DNA of 51,643 nucleotides from Desulfobacteraceae bacterium (GTDB lineage: Bacteria; Desulfobacterota; Desulfobacteria; Desulfobacterales; ETH-SRB1): NCBI GenBank assembly GCA_028571455.1, contig JAPVVG010000124.1, positions 1-51,643 of the forward strand, written 5' to 3'. The notes below the pieces were generated by a model. It was not told the origin of the DNA. It was given only the letters and a program-made list of their open reading frames with translations, and did no database searches. The translations under genes were made by a program, and so were the position numbers. Numbering within the stretch: position 1 is the stretch's first letter; every line of letters starts with the position of its first letter. Shown piece by piece: positions 43,325 to 51,521 of the stretch.

Positions 43325-44326
43325 ATGACAAAAAGAGTGTCACAGAAGATCTTGGTTACAGGAGGCGGAGGTTTTTTAGGCAGCGCAATAGTAAGGCGTC
43401 TTGTAGAAAGGGGGGACTATGTCCGTAGTTTTTCGCGCGGCTTTTACAATGAACTCGAGTCCCTGGGAGTTGAGCAGACCCGCGGCGATATAGAAGACAA
43501 AGATGCTGTTGAAAGGGCATGTAAAGGGGTTGATCTTGTTTTTCATGTTGCGGCAAAAGCAGGGGTCTGGGGTGATTATTCAGACTACTTTAAAACCAAT
43601 GTTACAGGCACTCAAAACATTATCGCTTCAAGCATTAAGCATAGGGTGTCAAGGCTTGTTTATACAAGTTCGCCAAGTGTTATCTTTAACGGAACCGATA
43701 TGGAGGGGGTAGATGAATCGGTTCCTTATTCGAATAAGTTTTATGCTCATTATCCAAAAACAAAAGCAATTGCCGAACAGTATGTTATAAAGGCCGCAAA
43801 AGATGGTTTGATGACGATTGTATTAAGACCGCATTTAATATGGGGCCCCCGTGACAGCCATCTTGTCCCGAGAATTATTGCCAGAGCAAAAAGGCTGGTC
43901 AGGGTTGGAGACGGCAAAAACCTTGTGGATACAATCTATATAGATAATGCTGCCGATGCCCATATTCTGGCAGCAGACAGATTGGAAGAAAATCACAAAC
44001 TTTCAGGCAATGTCTATTTTATAAGCCAGGGAGAACCTGTTTTGCTGTGGGGCATGATAGATAATATATTAAAAGCAGCCGGGCTTTCTCCTGTAAAGCG
44101 GTCAATATCACGGAGAACTGCATGGGTGATAGGGGCTATGCTTGAGGCTTGCTACAAATTATTCAAACTGTCCGGAGAGCCGCAGATGACGCGTTTTGTA
44201 GCAGAGGAGCTTGCTACAGCGCACTGGTTCGATATAAGCGCTGCAAGAAGGGATCTGGGTTATGCTCCGCTTGTATCGACAGAAGAAGGTCTCAGACGTC
44301 TTGAAAACTGGCTGAAAAATTGTTAG
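43325..44326 (+). CDS. oleD: OleD, 2-alkyl-3-oxoalkanoate reductase
   Basis: A 333-residue extended SDR that reduces the OleA product to a 2-alkyl-3-hydroxyalkanoic acid with NADPH. N-terminal cofactor motif TGGGGFLGSA; active-site Tyr-Lys in YPKTKAIAEQ; the following family block RPHLIWGPRD. The ATG at 43325 is preferred, with AGGA 6 nt upstream; an in-frame ATG at 43298 is less likely. It is separated from oleABC by the island, on the same strand. Other 3-beta-HSD-like SDRs are possible, but presence of all four ole genes in one stretch supports OleD. Confidence 0.85.
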   Translation: MTKRVSQKILVTGGGGFLGSAIVRRLVERGDYVRSFSRGFYNELESLGVEQTRGDIEDKDAVERACKGVDLVFHVAAKAGVWGDYSDYFKTNVTGTQNIIASSIKHRVSRLVYTSSPSVIFNGTDMEGVDESVPYSNKFYAHYPKTKAIAEQYVIKAAKDGLMTIVLRPHLIWGPRDSHLVPRIIARAKRLVRVGDGKNLVDTIYIDNAADAHILAADRLEENHKLSGNVYFISQGEPVLLWGMIDNILKAAGLSPVKRSISRRTAWVIGAMLEACYKLFKLSGEPQMTRFVAEELATAHWFDISAARRDLGYAPLVSTEEGLRRLENWLKNC

Positions 44327-44333
44327 ATTCCAT

Positions 44334-45185
44334 TCAGCTTGCTACGTGGAGCTTCAATACATTACTTAATGTGACAAACTGAGATATTGTCAGAGCCTCG
44401 GCACGCAGGGAAGAATCTATGTCTGCCTTGTCCAGCATGTTTTGCGCTGTTTTTGCATCAATATTCAGTTCGCTTCCTGCAAGAGCATTTTTAAGGGTTT
44501 TTCTTCTTTGGCAGAATGCCCCTTTTATGACCCTGAAAAGTAATGCTTCATCATTTGCCGGATATTTTATAGTTTCTAAAAATTTTATTTCAAGAACTTC
44601 AGAATCTACTTTTGGTTTTGGAAAAAATTGATGCGCCTTAATATCTGCGAGTTTTTTTATCTTTGTGCAGTACCCAAGCATGACTGTGAGCCGCCCGTAA
44701 TCTTTGCAGCCTGGTTGAGCGGTAATACGCCGAGCAAGTTCTTTCTGAAACATAAAAACCGCCCTAATCACAACAGACCTGAATTTTATAAGCCTGATAA
44801 TTATCTGAGAAGAAATGTTGTAGGGAAGATTTCCGATAATTAGTATTTTTTGACCGGTATTTTCTGCCAGCTTCTTAATGTCAAATTTCAGTATATCCTC
44901 TTCCATTAATTCAACATTTGAAAGCCTGTTTGCAAGAATTTCTGTTTTCAGAAGATCAATTAACCGGCGGTCCTTTTCAATTGCGTAAAGTTTTCTTGCT
45001 GTTTTTGCTGCTGGTATCGTAAGAGCGCCAAGGCCTGCGCCGATTTCCAGGACAACATCCTCTGAAGTGATTCCGGAAAGGGTTGCTATCATTTTTGCAG
45101 TGGACGGGTCGGATAAAAAATGCTGGCCAAGCTGTTTTTTAGGATGCAAATTATAGGCTGCAAGGAGTATTCTTGGCGATGTCAT
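44334..45185 (-). CDS. ksgA: KsgA/RsmA 16S rRNA dimethyladenosine transferase
   Basis: A 283-residue methyltransferase that dimethylates two adjacent adenines near the 3' end of 16S rRNA during 30S maturation. Seen: LGQHFLSD at the N-terminus, the SAM motif LEIGAGLGALT, the catalytic NLPYNIS and the C-terminal helical domain with FCQRRKTLKNAL. The length is normal. It converges with oleD, whose stop is 7 nt away. Confidence 0.95.
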   Translation of the reverse strand: MTSPRILLAAYNLHPKKQLGQHFLSDPSTAKMIATLSGITSEDVVLEIGAGLGALTIPAAKTARKLYAIEKDRRLIDLLKTEILANRLSNVELMEEDILKFDIKKLAENTGQKILIIGNLPYNISSQIIIRLIKFRSVVIRAVFMFQKELARRITAQPGCKDYGRLTVMLGYCTKIKKLADIKAHQFFPKPKVDSEVLEIKFLETIKYPANDEALLFRVIKGAFCQRRKTLKNALAGSELNIDAKTAQNMLDKADIDSSLRAEALTISQFVTLSNVLKLHVAS

Positions 45186-45208
45186 GATATTGCAAAGTTT
45201 TTTTGAGT

Positions 45209-45694
45209 TTACTCAGGACGCGACATTCGTGAGCGTATTTTTTTAAAAATAGTATATGTGATTAAATAGCCGGCAATCCCGGGAACAAGCCCTATTATAG
45301 TGCCACCGGTTATCATGGAGAATGCTACGCTCCATCCCATATTCATAAGTTTTGAAATCGACAATGAATCCAAGGCAATGGGGATGGAATAGCCAAGGAT
45401 AAATGTTCCTAATTTGTAACTTCCAATGTAAAAAAATGGTATTACAGGAGCGGCAAGCCATGATCCAATTATAGCGGCCGCTTTGGCGCCGCGAAAAATA
45501 AAGGCAAGGGCTATTGCTAAAAAGGTTTGGAATGGAAATGTTGGGGTTGCGCAAACAAAGATCCCGAGCCCCATTCCCATGGCAATATTATGGGGGTCAC
45601 CCTGAAGCTGCTTGAAGCGGGTGATAGCCTGACGGATATTTTCTTTGGGGCTCATACCCCATTGCCAAATTTTACTTGAGTTGTTTTCTTTCAT
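45209..45694 (-). CDS. DUF2062 membrane protein
   Basis: A 161-residue protein with an N-terminal amphipathic part and about three transmembrane helices, with the family block GDPHNIAMGMGLGIFVCATP. DUF2062 proteins are found in many Proteobacteria; function unknown. It lies 23 nt upstream of ksgA on the same strand and may be co-transcribed. Confidence 0.85.
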   Translation of the reverse strand: MKENNSSKIWQWGMSPKENIRQAITRFKQLQGDPHNIAMGMGLGIFVCATPTFPFQTFLAIALAFIFRGAKAAAIIGSWLAAPVIPFFYIGSYKLGTFILGYSIPIALDSLSISKLMNMGWSVAFSMITGGTIIGLVPGIAGYLITYTIFKKIRSRMSRPE

Positions 45695-45779
45695 AAAAAA
45701 AATAAATTAGTGCTTGGATGAAAAGTCAAAACACCTGAAATTACAGTCAGTTGAATGCTATTCTCAAATCGAAGATTTT

Positions 45780-45850
45780 TAGCAGTTAGCCTTTAGCAGT
45801 TAGCCTTTAGCTAAGAGCTAATCCGCCAACGTACTCTGGCGGACTAATAG
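45780..45850. repeat. Tandem 15-bp repeat and palindrome in a gene-free stretch
   Basis: AGCAGTTAGCCTTT occurs twice in tandem from 45781. A palindrome with arms TCCGCCA (45822-45828) and TGGCGGA (45837-45843) follows; the same palindrome is found after oleC. Otherwise 45695-46116 contains no gene that I can support. Confidence 0.6.
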
Positions 45851-46116
45851 CTTTTTCACAAATCTTCACATATGTAAATAAGCCGAACCTATTGCCAGTA
45901 TTGAAAAAATACTTTTCATTCAAATATTAAATTAACATGATTTCTTATTATTTTCAACGAATCCTTTTTGATTTATAATTGTTATTGGTTCTGTAAAAAG
46001 TCTGATTTTTTACTTTCTTCTTAGATCGCGACAAGACTGCTTGACTTTCCCTGCATTATTAAGTAGTTGTTGAGCTGATTTTTTACAAAACCGTCAACTA
46101 CTATGAGGAGGGCTTT

Positions 46117-46509
46117 ATGAAGAAAACAAGGAGTAAACGGGTAAGTTTTGATGCAATGGTGAAATTTTTCATGCGGCAGTATAATATCCCTACAACAAAG
46201 GATGTAAACAACCTTATAGCCAAGATCGACAGGCTGGAGAAGTTAATTAAAGCTACAGCCCGTCCCGCCAAAAGTGGACCTGTTTCCCGCAGAGTTTCCA
46301 GTAAAGGCAAGGCATTGTCCGGTAAACCTTCTGTAACAGCTTCAGATATTGTCTTGAATATTATAAAGGCTTACAGGAATGGGGCCGGTTTTGCCCAGAT
46401 CCAGGCCAAAACAGGTTTTGGCGAGAAAAAACTGCGCAATGTTATTTTTCGCCTAAATGATATGAATAAGATTAAGCGCAAGAGTCGCGGCATCTATATT
46501 GCCTCATAA
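46117..46509 (+). CDS. Hypothetical basic protein with winged-helix C-terminus
   Basis: A 130-residue, strongly basic protein. An N-terminal helical section (KFFMRQYNIPTTKDVNNLIA, then a short coiled coil), a Lys/Arg/Ser-rich linker (about residues 50-70), and a C-terminal ~55 residues (SDIVLNIIKAYRNGAGFAQI, ending IKRKSRGIYIAS) that look like a winged helix. A strong GAGGAGGG sets the start. The N-terminus recalls phasin-like/PhaF-type proteins. DNA binding is inferred from charge and fold pattern only. Confidence 0.65.
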   Translation: MKKTRSKRVSFDAMVKFFMRQYNIPTTKDVNNLIAKIDRLEKLIKATARPAKSGPVSRRVSSKGKALSGKPSVTASDIVLNIIKAYRNGAGFAQIQAKTGFGEKKLRNVIFRLNDMNKIKRKSRGIYIAS

Positions 46510-46555
46510 TTCCAGAACTAAATCCACGGCCACATTAGATAAAAAAATGGCAAAA

Positions 46556-46583
46556 GTACGGGCGTATTGCAATACGCCCGTAC
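46556..46583. repeat. 28-bp perfect palindrome
   Basis: GTACGGGCGTATTG followed directly by its complement, with no loop. It is a dispersed-repeat type of sequence (ACGGGCGTATTG cores are common in intergenic DNA of several phyla). The short CCACTCGA tandem follows. It lies 36 nt upstream of the M16C peptidase start. Confidence 0.8.
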
Positions 46584-46619
46584 CACTCGACCACTCGACC
46601 AAACAACAATGGTGACTTT

Positions 46620-49600
46620 ATGGATGTAACTTTGGATCAAAACAATCCCGGGCTAAAACAGGGCGACAATATATCCGGTTATGTTATCAAGAAGGTCGCG
46701 CAGCTTGAGGAAATAAATTCAGTTTTTTATGAGCTTGAGCATACGCTTACAGGCGCCAGGCATATCCATATCAGTAAAAATGACGAAGAAAACACATTCG
46801 GCGTAGCCTTTAAGACTGTTCCGGTTGATTCAACCGGTGTTGCGCATATTCTGGAGCATACTGTTTTGGCTGGTTCAAATAGATTCCCTGTGCGCGATCC
46901 GTTCTTTTCCATGCTAAAGAGAAGTTTGAGCACCTTCATGAACGCCTTTACCTCATCGGACTGGACCATGTATCCTTTTTCCACCCAGAACCGGAAAGAC
47001 TTTTACAATCTTATGGATGTTTATCTTGATGCGGCATTTTTTCCAAAAATAGATGAACTCAGCTTCAAGCAGGAGGGCCATCGCCTGGAAATCGAAGATG
47101 ATTTAAAAGATGCAGGTTCCATGAGGCTTGTTTATAAAGGCGTTGTATACAACGAGATGAAGGGCGCTATGTCATCGCCGGATCAGGTATTAATACAATT
47201 TCTTTTAAAAGCCCTTTACCCTGACACAACATACAGCCACAACTCAGGCGGAGACCCTGTTGCAATTCCAAGTTTGACATATGATCAATTAAAGGCCTTT
47301 CACACGCGGCACTATCACCCAAGCAACTCTTTTTTTTATACATACGGAAATATGCCGTTAAAGGAACATCTTAATTTTATACAGGAAAAAATCTTAAAAA
47401 AATTTCAGCGGATCGATCCAAAAACAAATGTTCTTTCTCAACCCCGCTGGAACAAACCTGGAAAGATAATAAATAAATATCCGCTTGGAGAAAGTGAAGA
47501 TCCATCAAAAAAATGCCAGGTTTGCGTGGCATGGCTGACCACGGATATAAAGGATTTTTTTGAGATTCTGGTTCTTACACTGCTTGAACATATTCTTCTT
47601 GGAAATTCGGCCTCTCCTCTGCGCAAAGCTTTGATAGATTCAAAGCTTGGAACTGCTCTATCCGACGGGACCGGCTTTCATGACGATAACAGGGATACCA
47701 TGTTCGCATGTGGGCTCAAAGATGTGGAGGAGAGCGCTGCAGAAAAAATTGAAGCCATTATTTTTGATACTTTAAAAAGTCTTGTGGATAAAGGTATTGA
47801 CAAAAAATTGATCGAGTCGGCCATTCATCAGATAGAATTTCATCGCAAGGAAATAACAAACACACCCTATCCTTATGGCCTGAAACTGCTTTTAACCATT
47901 TCAGGAAGCTGGCTTCACGGCGGCGATCCTGAAAGAATTTTACGGTTTGATGCAGATCTTGACAGGCTTCGAGAAGAACTTTCCAGGGGCCTGTTTTTTG
48001 AAAACAGGATAAAAAGCTATTTTCTAAATAATCCTCACAGGGTGCTTTTTACGCTGGCTCCTGATCAATTGATGGAGAGTAAAGAAAAGAACAGGGTTGC
48101 GGTAGAACTTGAGAGTGTCAGGGCATCATTGAGCAAATCCGATATGAAAAAAATAAAGGAGGATGCTAAAGCTTTAAGGCGACTCCAGGAAAATATAGAG
48201 GATGTTTCCTGCCTTCCCACTCTGGAGCTTCAAGACATTCCTCCATCTGTTAAAAGCGTAAAGGAGACAACCAGATATGGCGCAGCGGTTGCCTGTTATA
48301 ATCAGCCAACCTCCGGAATTTTTTACTTTGAGGCGGCTGCAGTGGCCGGATCTTTCAGAAAACAGTTGATTCCTCTTATACCTTTTTTCTGCTTTGCTCT
48401 CCCCAGAATAGGAACAACCACGCGTGATTATACGGAAATGGCGCAGCTCATTGATGCATATACAGGCGGCATTGGGTTGTCTTCTAATTCCCGCACCAGC
48501 TTTGAAGAAAAGGGTTTTTGCTTGCCGTTTATCTCCTTTAGCGGAAAATGCCTTGTCAGAAATCAGGGCAGGATGTTTGAAATTATTCAGGAGCTTTTAT
48601 GCAAATTTGCTTTTTCAGATATTGTCCGCTTAAAGAGCCTTTTGTTTGAATACAGGGCAGGATTGGAATCGATGGTTGTGCAAAGTGGTCACAGTTTGGC
48701 AATGATGCTTGCTTCGAGAAACTTATCAACTACATGCGCACTCAGCGAAATATGGCACGGCGTTCACCAGTTGCAAACTATAAAGGGCTTAACCGACGAT
48801 CTTACCGAAGATAAACTAAAGTCTATATCCAGTGATTTATTATCAATCGGCAAAAACCTTTTTACACGAAACAATTTTAAAATTGCGCTGATCGGCGAAG
48901 ATCATCCCTTATCACCAGCATCATCCCTGACAGCATCCATACAAAAAGCACTATTTCATTCCCCCCTTGAGGGGGGCAAGGGGGGTGTTCCTGTAAACGC
49001 TTTTGCGACCCCTGAAATCGAATTTGACGATAAAATTATCAGGGAAGGCTGGAGCACATCTTCTGCGGTTTCATTTGTGGCCCAGGCATTTAAGACCGTG
49101 CGAATGGGACATGAAGATGCTCCTGCTTTATCTGTGATAAGTAAAATACTTCGCTCAATGTATCTTCATCGTGAGATTCGGGAAAAAGGCGGAGCATACG
49201 GCGGATTTGCGGTATACAATTCCGAAGATGGCATATTTAATTTCGGATCTTACAGGGACCCCCACATATCTGCTACCCTTAAGGTGTACGATGGCGCCGC
49301 AGCTTTCATAAATTCCGGGCGTTTTGTTGATGAGGATGTCAAGGAAGCAATTTTGCAGGTATGTTCCGGAATCGACAGGCCAGATCCACCGGGACCTGCG
49401 GCTCAAAAGGCATTTTACAGAAAAATTGTCTCTTTATCGGATGAGACGCGCAAGGCTTTTAAAGAAAGGCTTCTTTCGTTAACCAGGAATAAGGTCGTAG
49501 AGGTTGCTGCAAAATATTTTGATCAAAACAAAAGCGAGCGCTCTGTGGCGGTTATATCAAGTGAGCAGAAATTAAAAGAGGCAAATGAAAAATTGCCTCA

Positions 49601-49631
49601 CGACACTCAGCTCAGGCTTTACAGGATTTAG
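46620..49631 (+). CDS. M16C insulinase-type peptidase (PreP-like)
   Basis: A 1003-residue clam-shell zinc peptidase that degrades short unstructured peptides. The inverted zinc motif HILEH gives His76, Glu79 and His80, with the distal ligand Glu179 in YNEMKGAMSSPDQ. Four homologous domains and a central helical hinge fit the presequence-protease (PreP/Cym1) family, and the length is normal. No signal peptide is seen, so it is probably cytoplasmic. A dispersed repeat is inserted in frame at about residues 779-790. It stands alone on its strand. Confidence 0.93.
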   Translation: MDVTLDQNNPGLKQGDNISGYVIKKVAQLEEINSVFYELEHTLTGARHIHISKNDEENTFGVAFKTVPVDSTGVAHILEHTVLAGSNRFPVRDPFFSMLKRSLSTFMNAFTSSDWTMYPFSTQNRKDFYNLMDVYLDAAFFPKIDELSFKQEGHRLEIEDDLKDAGSMRLVYKGVVYNEMKGAMSSPDQVLIQFLLKALYPDTTYSHNSGGDPVAIPSLTYDQLKAFHTRHYHPSNSFFYTYGNMPLKEHLNFIQEKILKKFQRIDPKTNVLSQPRWNKPGKIINKYPLGESEDPSKKCQVCVAWLTTDIKDFFEILVLTLLEHILLGNSASPLRKALIDSKLGTALSDGTGFHDDNRDTMFACGLKDVEESAAEKIEAIIFDTLKSLVDKGIDKKLIESAIHQIEFHRKEITNTPYPYGLKLLLTISGSWLHGGDPERILRFDADLDRLREELSRGLFFENRIKSYFLNNPHRVLFTLAPDQLMESKEKNRVAVELESVRASLSKSDMKKIKEDAKALRRLQENIEDVSCLPTLELQDIPPSVKSVKETTRYGAAVACYNQPTSGIFYFEAAAVAGSFRKQLIPLIPFFCFALPRIGTTTRDYTEMAQLIDAYTGGIGLSSNSRTSFEEKGFCLPFISFSGKCLVRNQGRMFEIIQELLCKFAFSDIVRLKSLLFEYRAGLESMVVQSGHSLAMMLASRNLSTTCALSEIWHGVHQLQTIKGLTDDLTEDKLKSISSDLLSIGKNLFTRNNFKIALIGEDHPLSPASSLTASIQKALFHSPLEGGKGGVPVNAFATPEIEFDDKIIREGWSTSSAVSFVAQAFKTVRMGHEDAPALSVISKILRSMYLHREIREKGGAYGGFAVYNSEDGIFNFGSYRDPHISATLKVYDGAAAFINSGRFVDEDVKEAILQVCSGIDRPDPPGPAAQKAFYRKIVSLSDETRKAFKERLLSLTRNKVVEVAAKYFDQNKSERSVAVISSEQKLKEANEKLPHDTQLRLYRI
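48961..48986. repeat. Dispersed C/G-rich repeat inserted in the peptidase gene
   Basis: CCCCCCTTGAGGGGGG plus CAAGGGGGGT, a hairpin-forming repeat usually intergenic. Here it is read in frame as PLEGGKGGV inside the M16C protein. The reading frame is kept. Confidence 0.7.
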
Positions 49632-49651
49632 GTTTTTTAAAGAGACTTTTT

Positions 49652-49934
49652 TGACAGGATTGACAGGATTGACAGGATATTCATGATTAAAACATCAAAA
49701 CTCATCCTGTAAATCCTTATACTTTGCGTTTTACATCAGCTTCGTATTGTGAAACCTTTTGACAGAACGGTATTTAGAACATTTGCCAATCTCGGCATTT
49801 TTTCTAAATGCTTCGATACCGTTTGACTAAAAAACACAAAGATTGAGGATACTATGAGTTAAATCCCAAGACCCCATTTCTCACAACCTATTAGTTCCCT
49901 CTCTACTGGGGAGAGAGGGTCAGGGTGAGGGGGA
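49652..49934. repeat. Intergenic repeats: 9-bp tandem and GAGAGGG palindrome
   Basis: Three tandem TGACAGGAT units occupy 49652-49678. At 49895-49934 a CCCTCTCT / AGAGAGGG palindrome with trailing TCAGGGTGAGGGGGA is of the widespread dispersed-repeat type. No gene is seen between 49632 and 49979. Confidence 0.6.
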
Positions 49935-49979
49935 ATATCAAATCAAAACAACAACCAGGTTTTATTAGAGGTTGCTGTG

Positions 49980-50219
49980 ATGGTAAAAAACTCAAAAAGC
50001 ACACATACAACAATATTAATTTTCTCCCTTTTTCTTTTGACGCTGTCATTAATTCTGCCCTGTAATTCTAACGCAAATCCACTTATAAAATCCGGCGATA
50101 TAAACAATAATGCCGGCTTCGTAAAAAGTTCAAAAATACTGTTTTCCGTCATTCCGGCAAAAGCTGGAATCCAATCTTTTCAAAAACAGAATATGAAACG
50201 CATATTTTCATGGGCGTAA
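49980..50219 (+). CDS. Small secreted protein, 3' end replaced by a repeat
   Basis: 79 residues from ATG 49980 with GAGG upstream. The N-terminus is a clear signal peptide (TTILIFSLFLLTLSLILP core). After about residue 55 the frame enters the dispersed repeat read as VIPAKAGIQ, so the natural C-terminus is probably lost. It looks like the 5' remnant of a secreted protein gene. Function unknown. Confidence 0.45.
   Translation: MVKNSKSTHTTILIFSLFLLTLSLILPCNSNANPLIKSGDINNNAGFVKSSKILFSVIPAKAGIQSFQKQNMKRIFSWA
50151..50170. repeat. ATTCCGGC / GCTGGAAT dispersed repeat
   Basis: A short imperfect palindrome (arms 50151-50158 and 50163-50170), the core of the widespread 'VIPAKAGIQ' repeat. It lies inside the 3' part of the small secreted-protein frame. 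Confidence 0.65.
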
Positions 50220-50247
50220 GGTTTCCCTGTCTTTACCAAAATTTTTC

Positions 50248-50277
50248 TTGACTTCAGTCTAAATTTGGTCTTAATAT
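50248..50277 (+). promoter_or_regulatory. Promoter of the Phd/ParE module
   Basis: TTGACT (50248-50253), 18 bp, TAATAT (50272-50277), upstream of the antitoxin ATG at 50311 with AAGGAGGGG 7 nt before it. Confidence 0.5.
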
Positions 50278-50310
50278 GGGTCATGTCTCATTGAAAGGAG
50301 GGGATTGCAT

Positions 50311-50589
50311 ATGAAATTAAGCGTATCGATAAAACCCATAAGTTATTTTAAATCTCATGCTGCGGAAATTATCCGACGCATCTCAGAAAACCAGGAGTCA
50401 ATGGTTATCACCCAAAGAGGAGAGGCAAAGGCAGTGATTCAGGATATTCGCAAATACGAACAGACCCAGGAAAGTCTCGCAATGCTGAAAATCCTGGCAC
50501 AAAGCCGGAAAAGTTTAAACAAAGGAGATGTTCGACTTGCAGCCGACGTTTTCAAAGAGCTGAAAACCAAGGATAATTTTCCCTCATGA
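50311..50589 (+). CDS. Phd/YefM-family antitoxin
   Basis: A 92-residue antitoxin (MKLSVSIKPISYFKSHAAEI, then MVITQRGEAKAVIQDI), the Phd/YefM fold. It neutralises the RelE/ParE toxin encoded next and usually represses its own operon. ATG 50311 fits the strong AAGGAGGGG; a TTG at 50305 is possible. The stop overlaps the toxin ATG (ATGA). Confidence 0.87.
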   Translation: MKLSVSIKPISYFKSHAAEIIRRISENQESMVITQRGEAKAVIQDIRKYEQTQESLAMLKILAQSRKSLNKGDVRLAADVFKELKTKDNFPS

Positions 50590-50909
50590 GTTTTACTGTT
50601 CATATAATAGGAGATGCCGAAAAAGATTTATATGAAATCTATGATTATGTCAGAAAATCTGGCTTTCCGATCAATGCCCGAAAATTATTTTCACGGCTGG
50701 AGCAGGCATGTCTCAGTCTTGCGGACAATCCGGAACGAGGGCATATTCCACCTGAGCTTGAAAGAATAGGTGTTTATGAGTATCGGGAAATTCACGTTAA
50801 AGTACACCGAATTATCTATCAGATTGTCGATAATAACGTGTTTATTCATTGCATTTTGGACGGCAGGAGAGATCTGCAAGAACTGCTGGAACATAGAATC
50901 TTAAGATAA
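50586..50909 (+). CDS. ParE/RelE-family toxin
   Basis: A 107-residue toxin with the ParE/RelE fold pattern: AEKDLYEIYDYVRKSG, then LADNPERGHIPPEL, and VHRIIYQIVDNNVFIHCILD with the C-terminal DGRRDLQELL. Whether it poisons gyrase (ParE) or cuts ribosome-bound mRNA (RelE) cannot be told from sequence. It is translationally coupled to the antitoxin (ATGA). Confidence 0.88.
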   Translation: MSFTVHIIGDAEKDLYEIYDYVRKSGFPINARKLFSRLEQACLSLADNPERGHIPPELERIGVYEYREIHVKVHRIIYQIVDNNVFIHCILDGRRDLQELLEHRILR

Positions 50910-51020
50910 ATGAAGAAGTTCATAAACGAATGCGGCTTACGCGCAGATTCTGATATTTCAGACAATAAAGAGTCGCAACTGAGGCAAAGGTTTTTGGGTG
51001 AACCCAACCCGGTAAATTAA
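50910..51020 (+). CDS. Possible 36-residue ORF after the toxin
   Basis: ATG directly follows the toxin TAA. The frame reads MKKFINECGLRADSD... and ends at 51020. It has no Shine-Dalgarno sequence of its own except by coupling, and no recognised family. It may be chance. Confidence 0.2.
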   Translation: MKKFINECGLRADSDISDNKESQLRQRFLGEPNPVN

Positions 51021-51117
51021 CACTGGATTAGTCGAAGATCCGCCTGTGGTGGACTCAAGGCTGTTTGTTTGCGTAAAATTAGACGGCATCACAGATGCCT
51101 TGATCCAACAAAATGAA

Positions 51118-51142
51118 AAACCCAGATTTTTTCGTTGGGTTT
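51118..51142 (-). terminator. Leftward terminator-like hairpin
   Basis: The arms AAACCCA (51118-51124) and TGGGTTT (51136-51142) enclose an 11-nt loop. On the leftward strand a TTTTTC run follows. No leftward gene lies to its right in the window, so its target is unknown. Confidence 0.4.
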
Positions 51143-51187
51143 CGCTTCATTATTTTATGAATCAGAAATTTACAAACTCACTATATG

Positions 51188-51411
51188 GTTCACCTGAGGC
51201 AGCGGACAATTAAATTTAAGAACGGCTGAAATTCGCTCATAAGTGAGCGTAAAGAAACAACTTAGAGCAATCTTTTTATAAAAAGCTTGCTAAAGCCGAT
51301 ATTATCCGACTCATAGAAAATTTTATTCAGTCGTCGTTCTTTCTTAACGCTCACTAACATGCTCAAACAGTCAGCCGTTTTAAATTTAACTGCCCGCCAC
51401 ATCAGGTGGTT
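51188..51411. mobile_element. MITE-like imperfect inverted repeat
   Basis: The left part (CACCTGA..., TTAAATTTAAGAACGGCTGA, GTGAGCGTAAAGAA; 51191-51261) matches the complement of the right part (51336-51408) at two blocks, with about 75 bp between. There is no coding capacity. The arms have drifted, so it is probably an old element. No flanking duplication was recognised. Confidence 0.6.
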
Positions 51412-51446
51412 GGCAGATTATTTTTTAAGTTTACACAAAATAGGGG

Positions 51447-51521
51447 ACATTCGTGCAGAACGTGCATAAACCCAATGCCTGTCCACCGCGCTGGAGAGTT
51501 AGGCACTTTCTGCACGAACGT
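51447..51521. repeat. 75-nt structured hairpin near the window end
   Basis: The 19-nt arms at 51447-51465 and 51503-51521 pair with two mismatches (core TTCGTGCAGAA / TTCTGCACGAA). An inner GCCT/AGGC and TCC/GGA helix lies in the loop. No gene overlaps it. It may be a structured RNA, a recombination site or a repeat. The rest of 51021-51643 contains no gene. Confidence 0.55.

Noticed and set aside
51447-51521. Hairpin considered as an integron attC site
   Set aside because: A GTTAGGC is present, but no matching RYYYAAC core or paired R/L boxes at the ends. No integrase or cassette genes are near.
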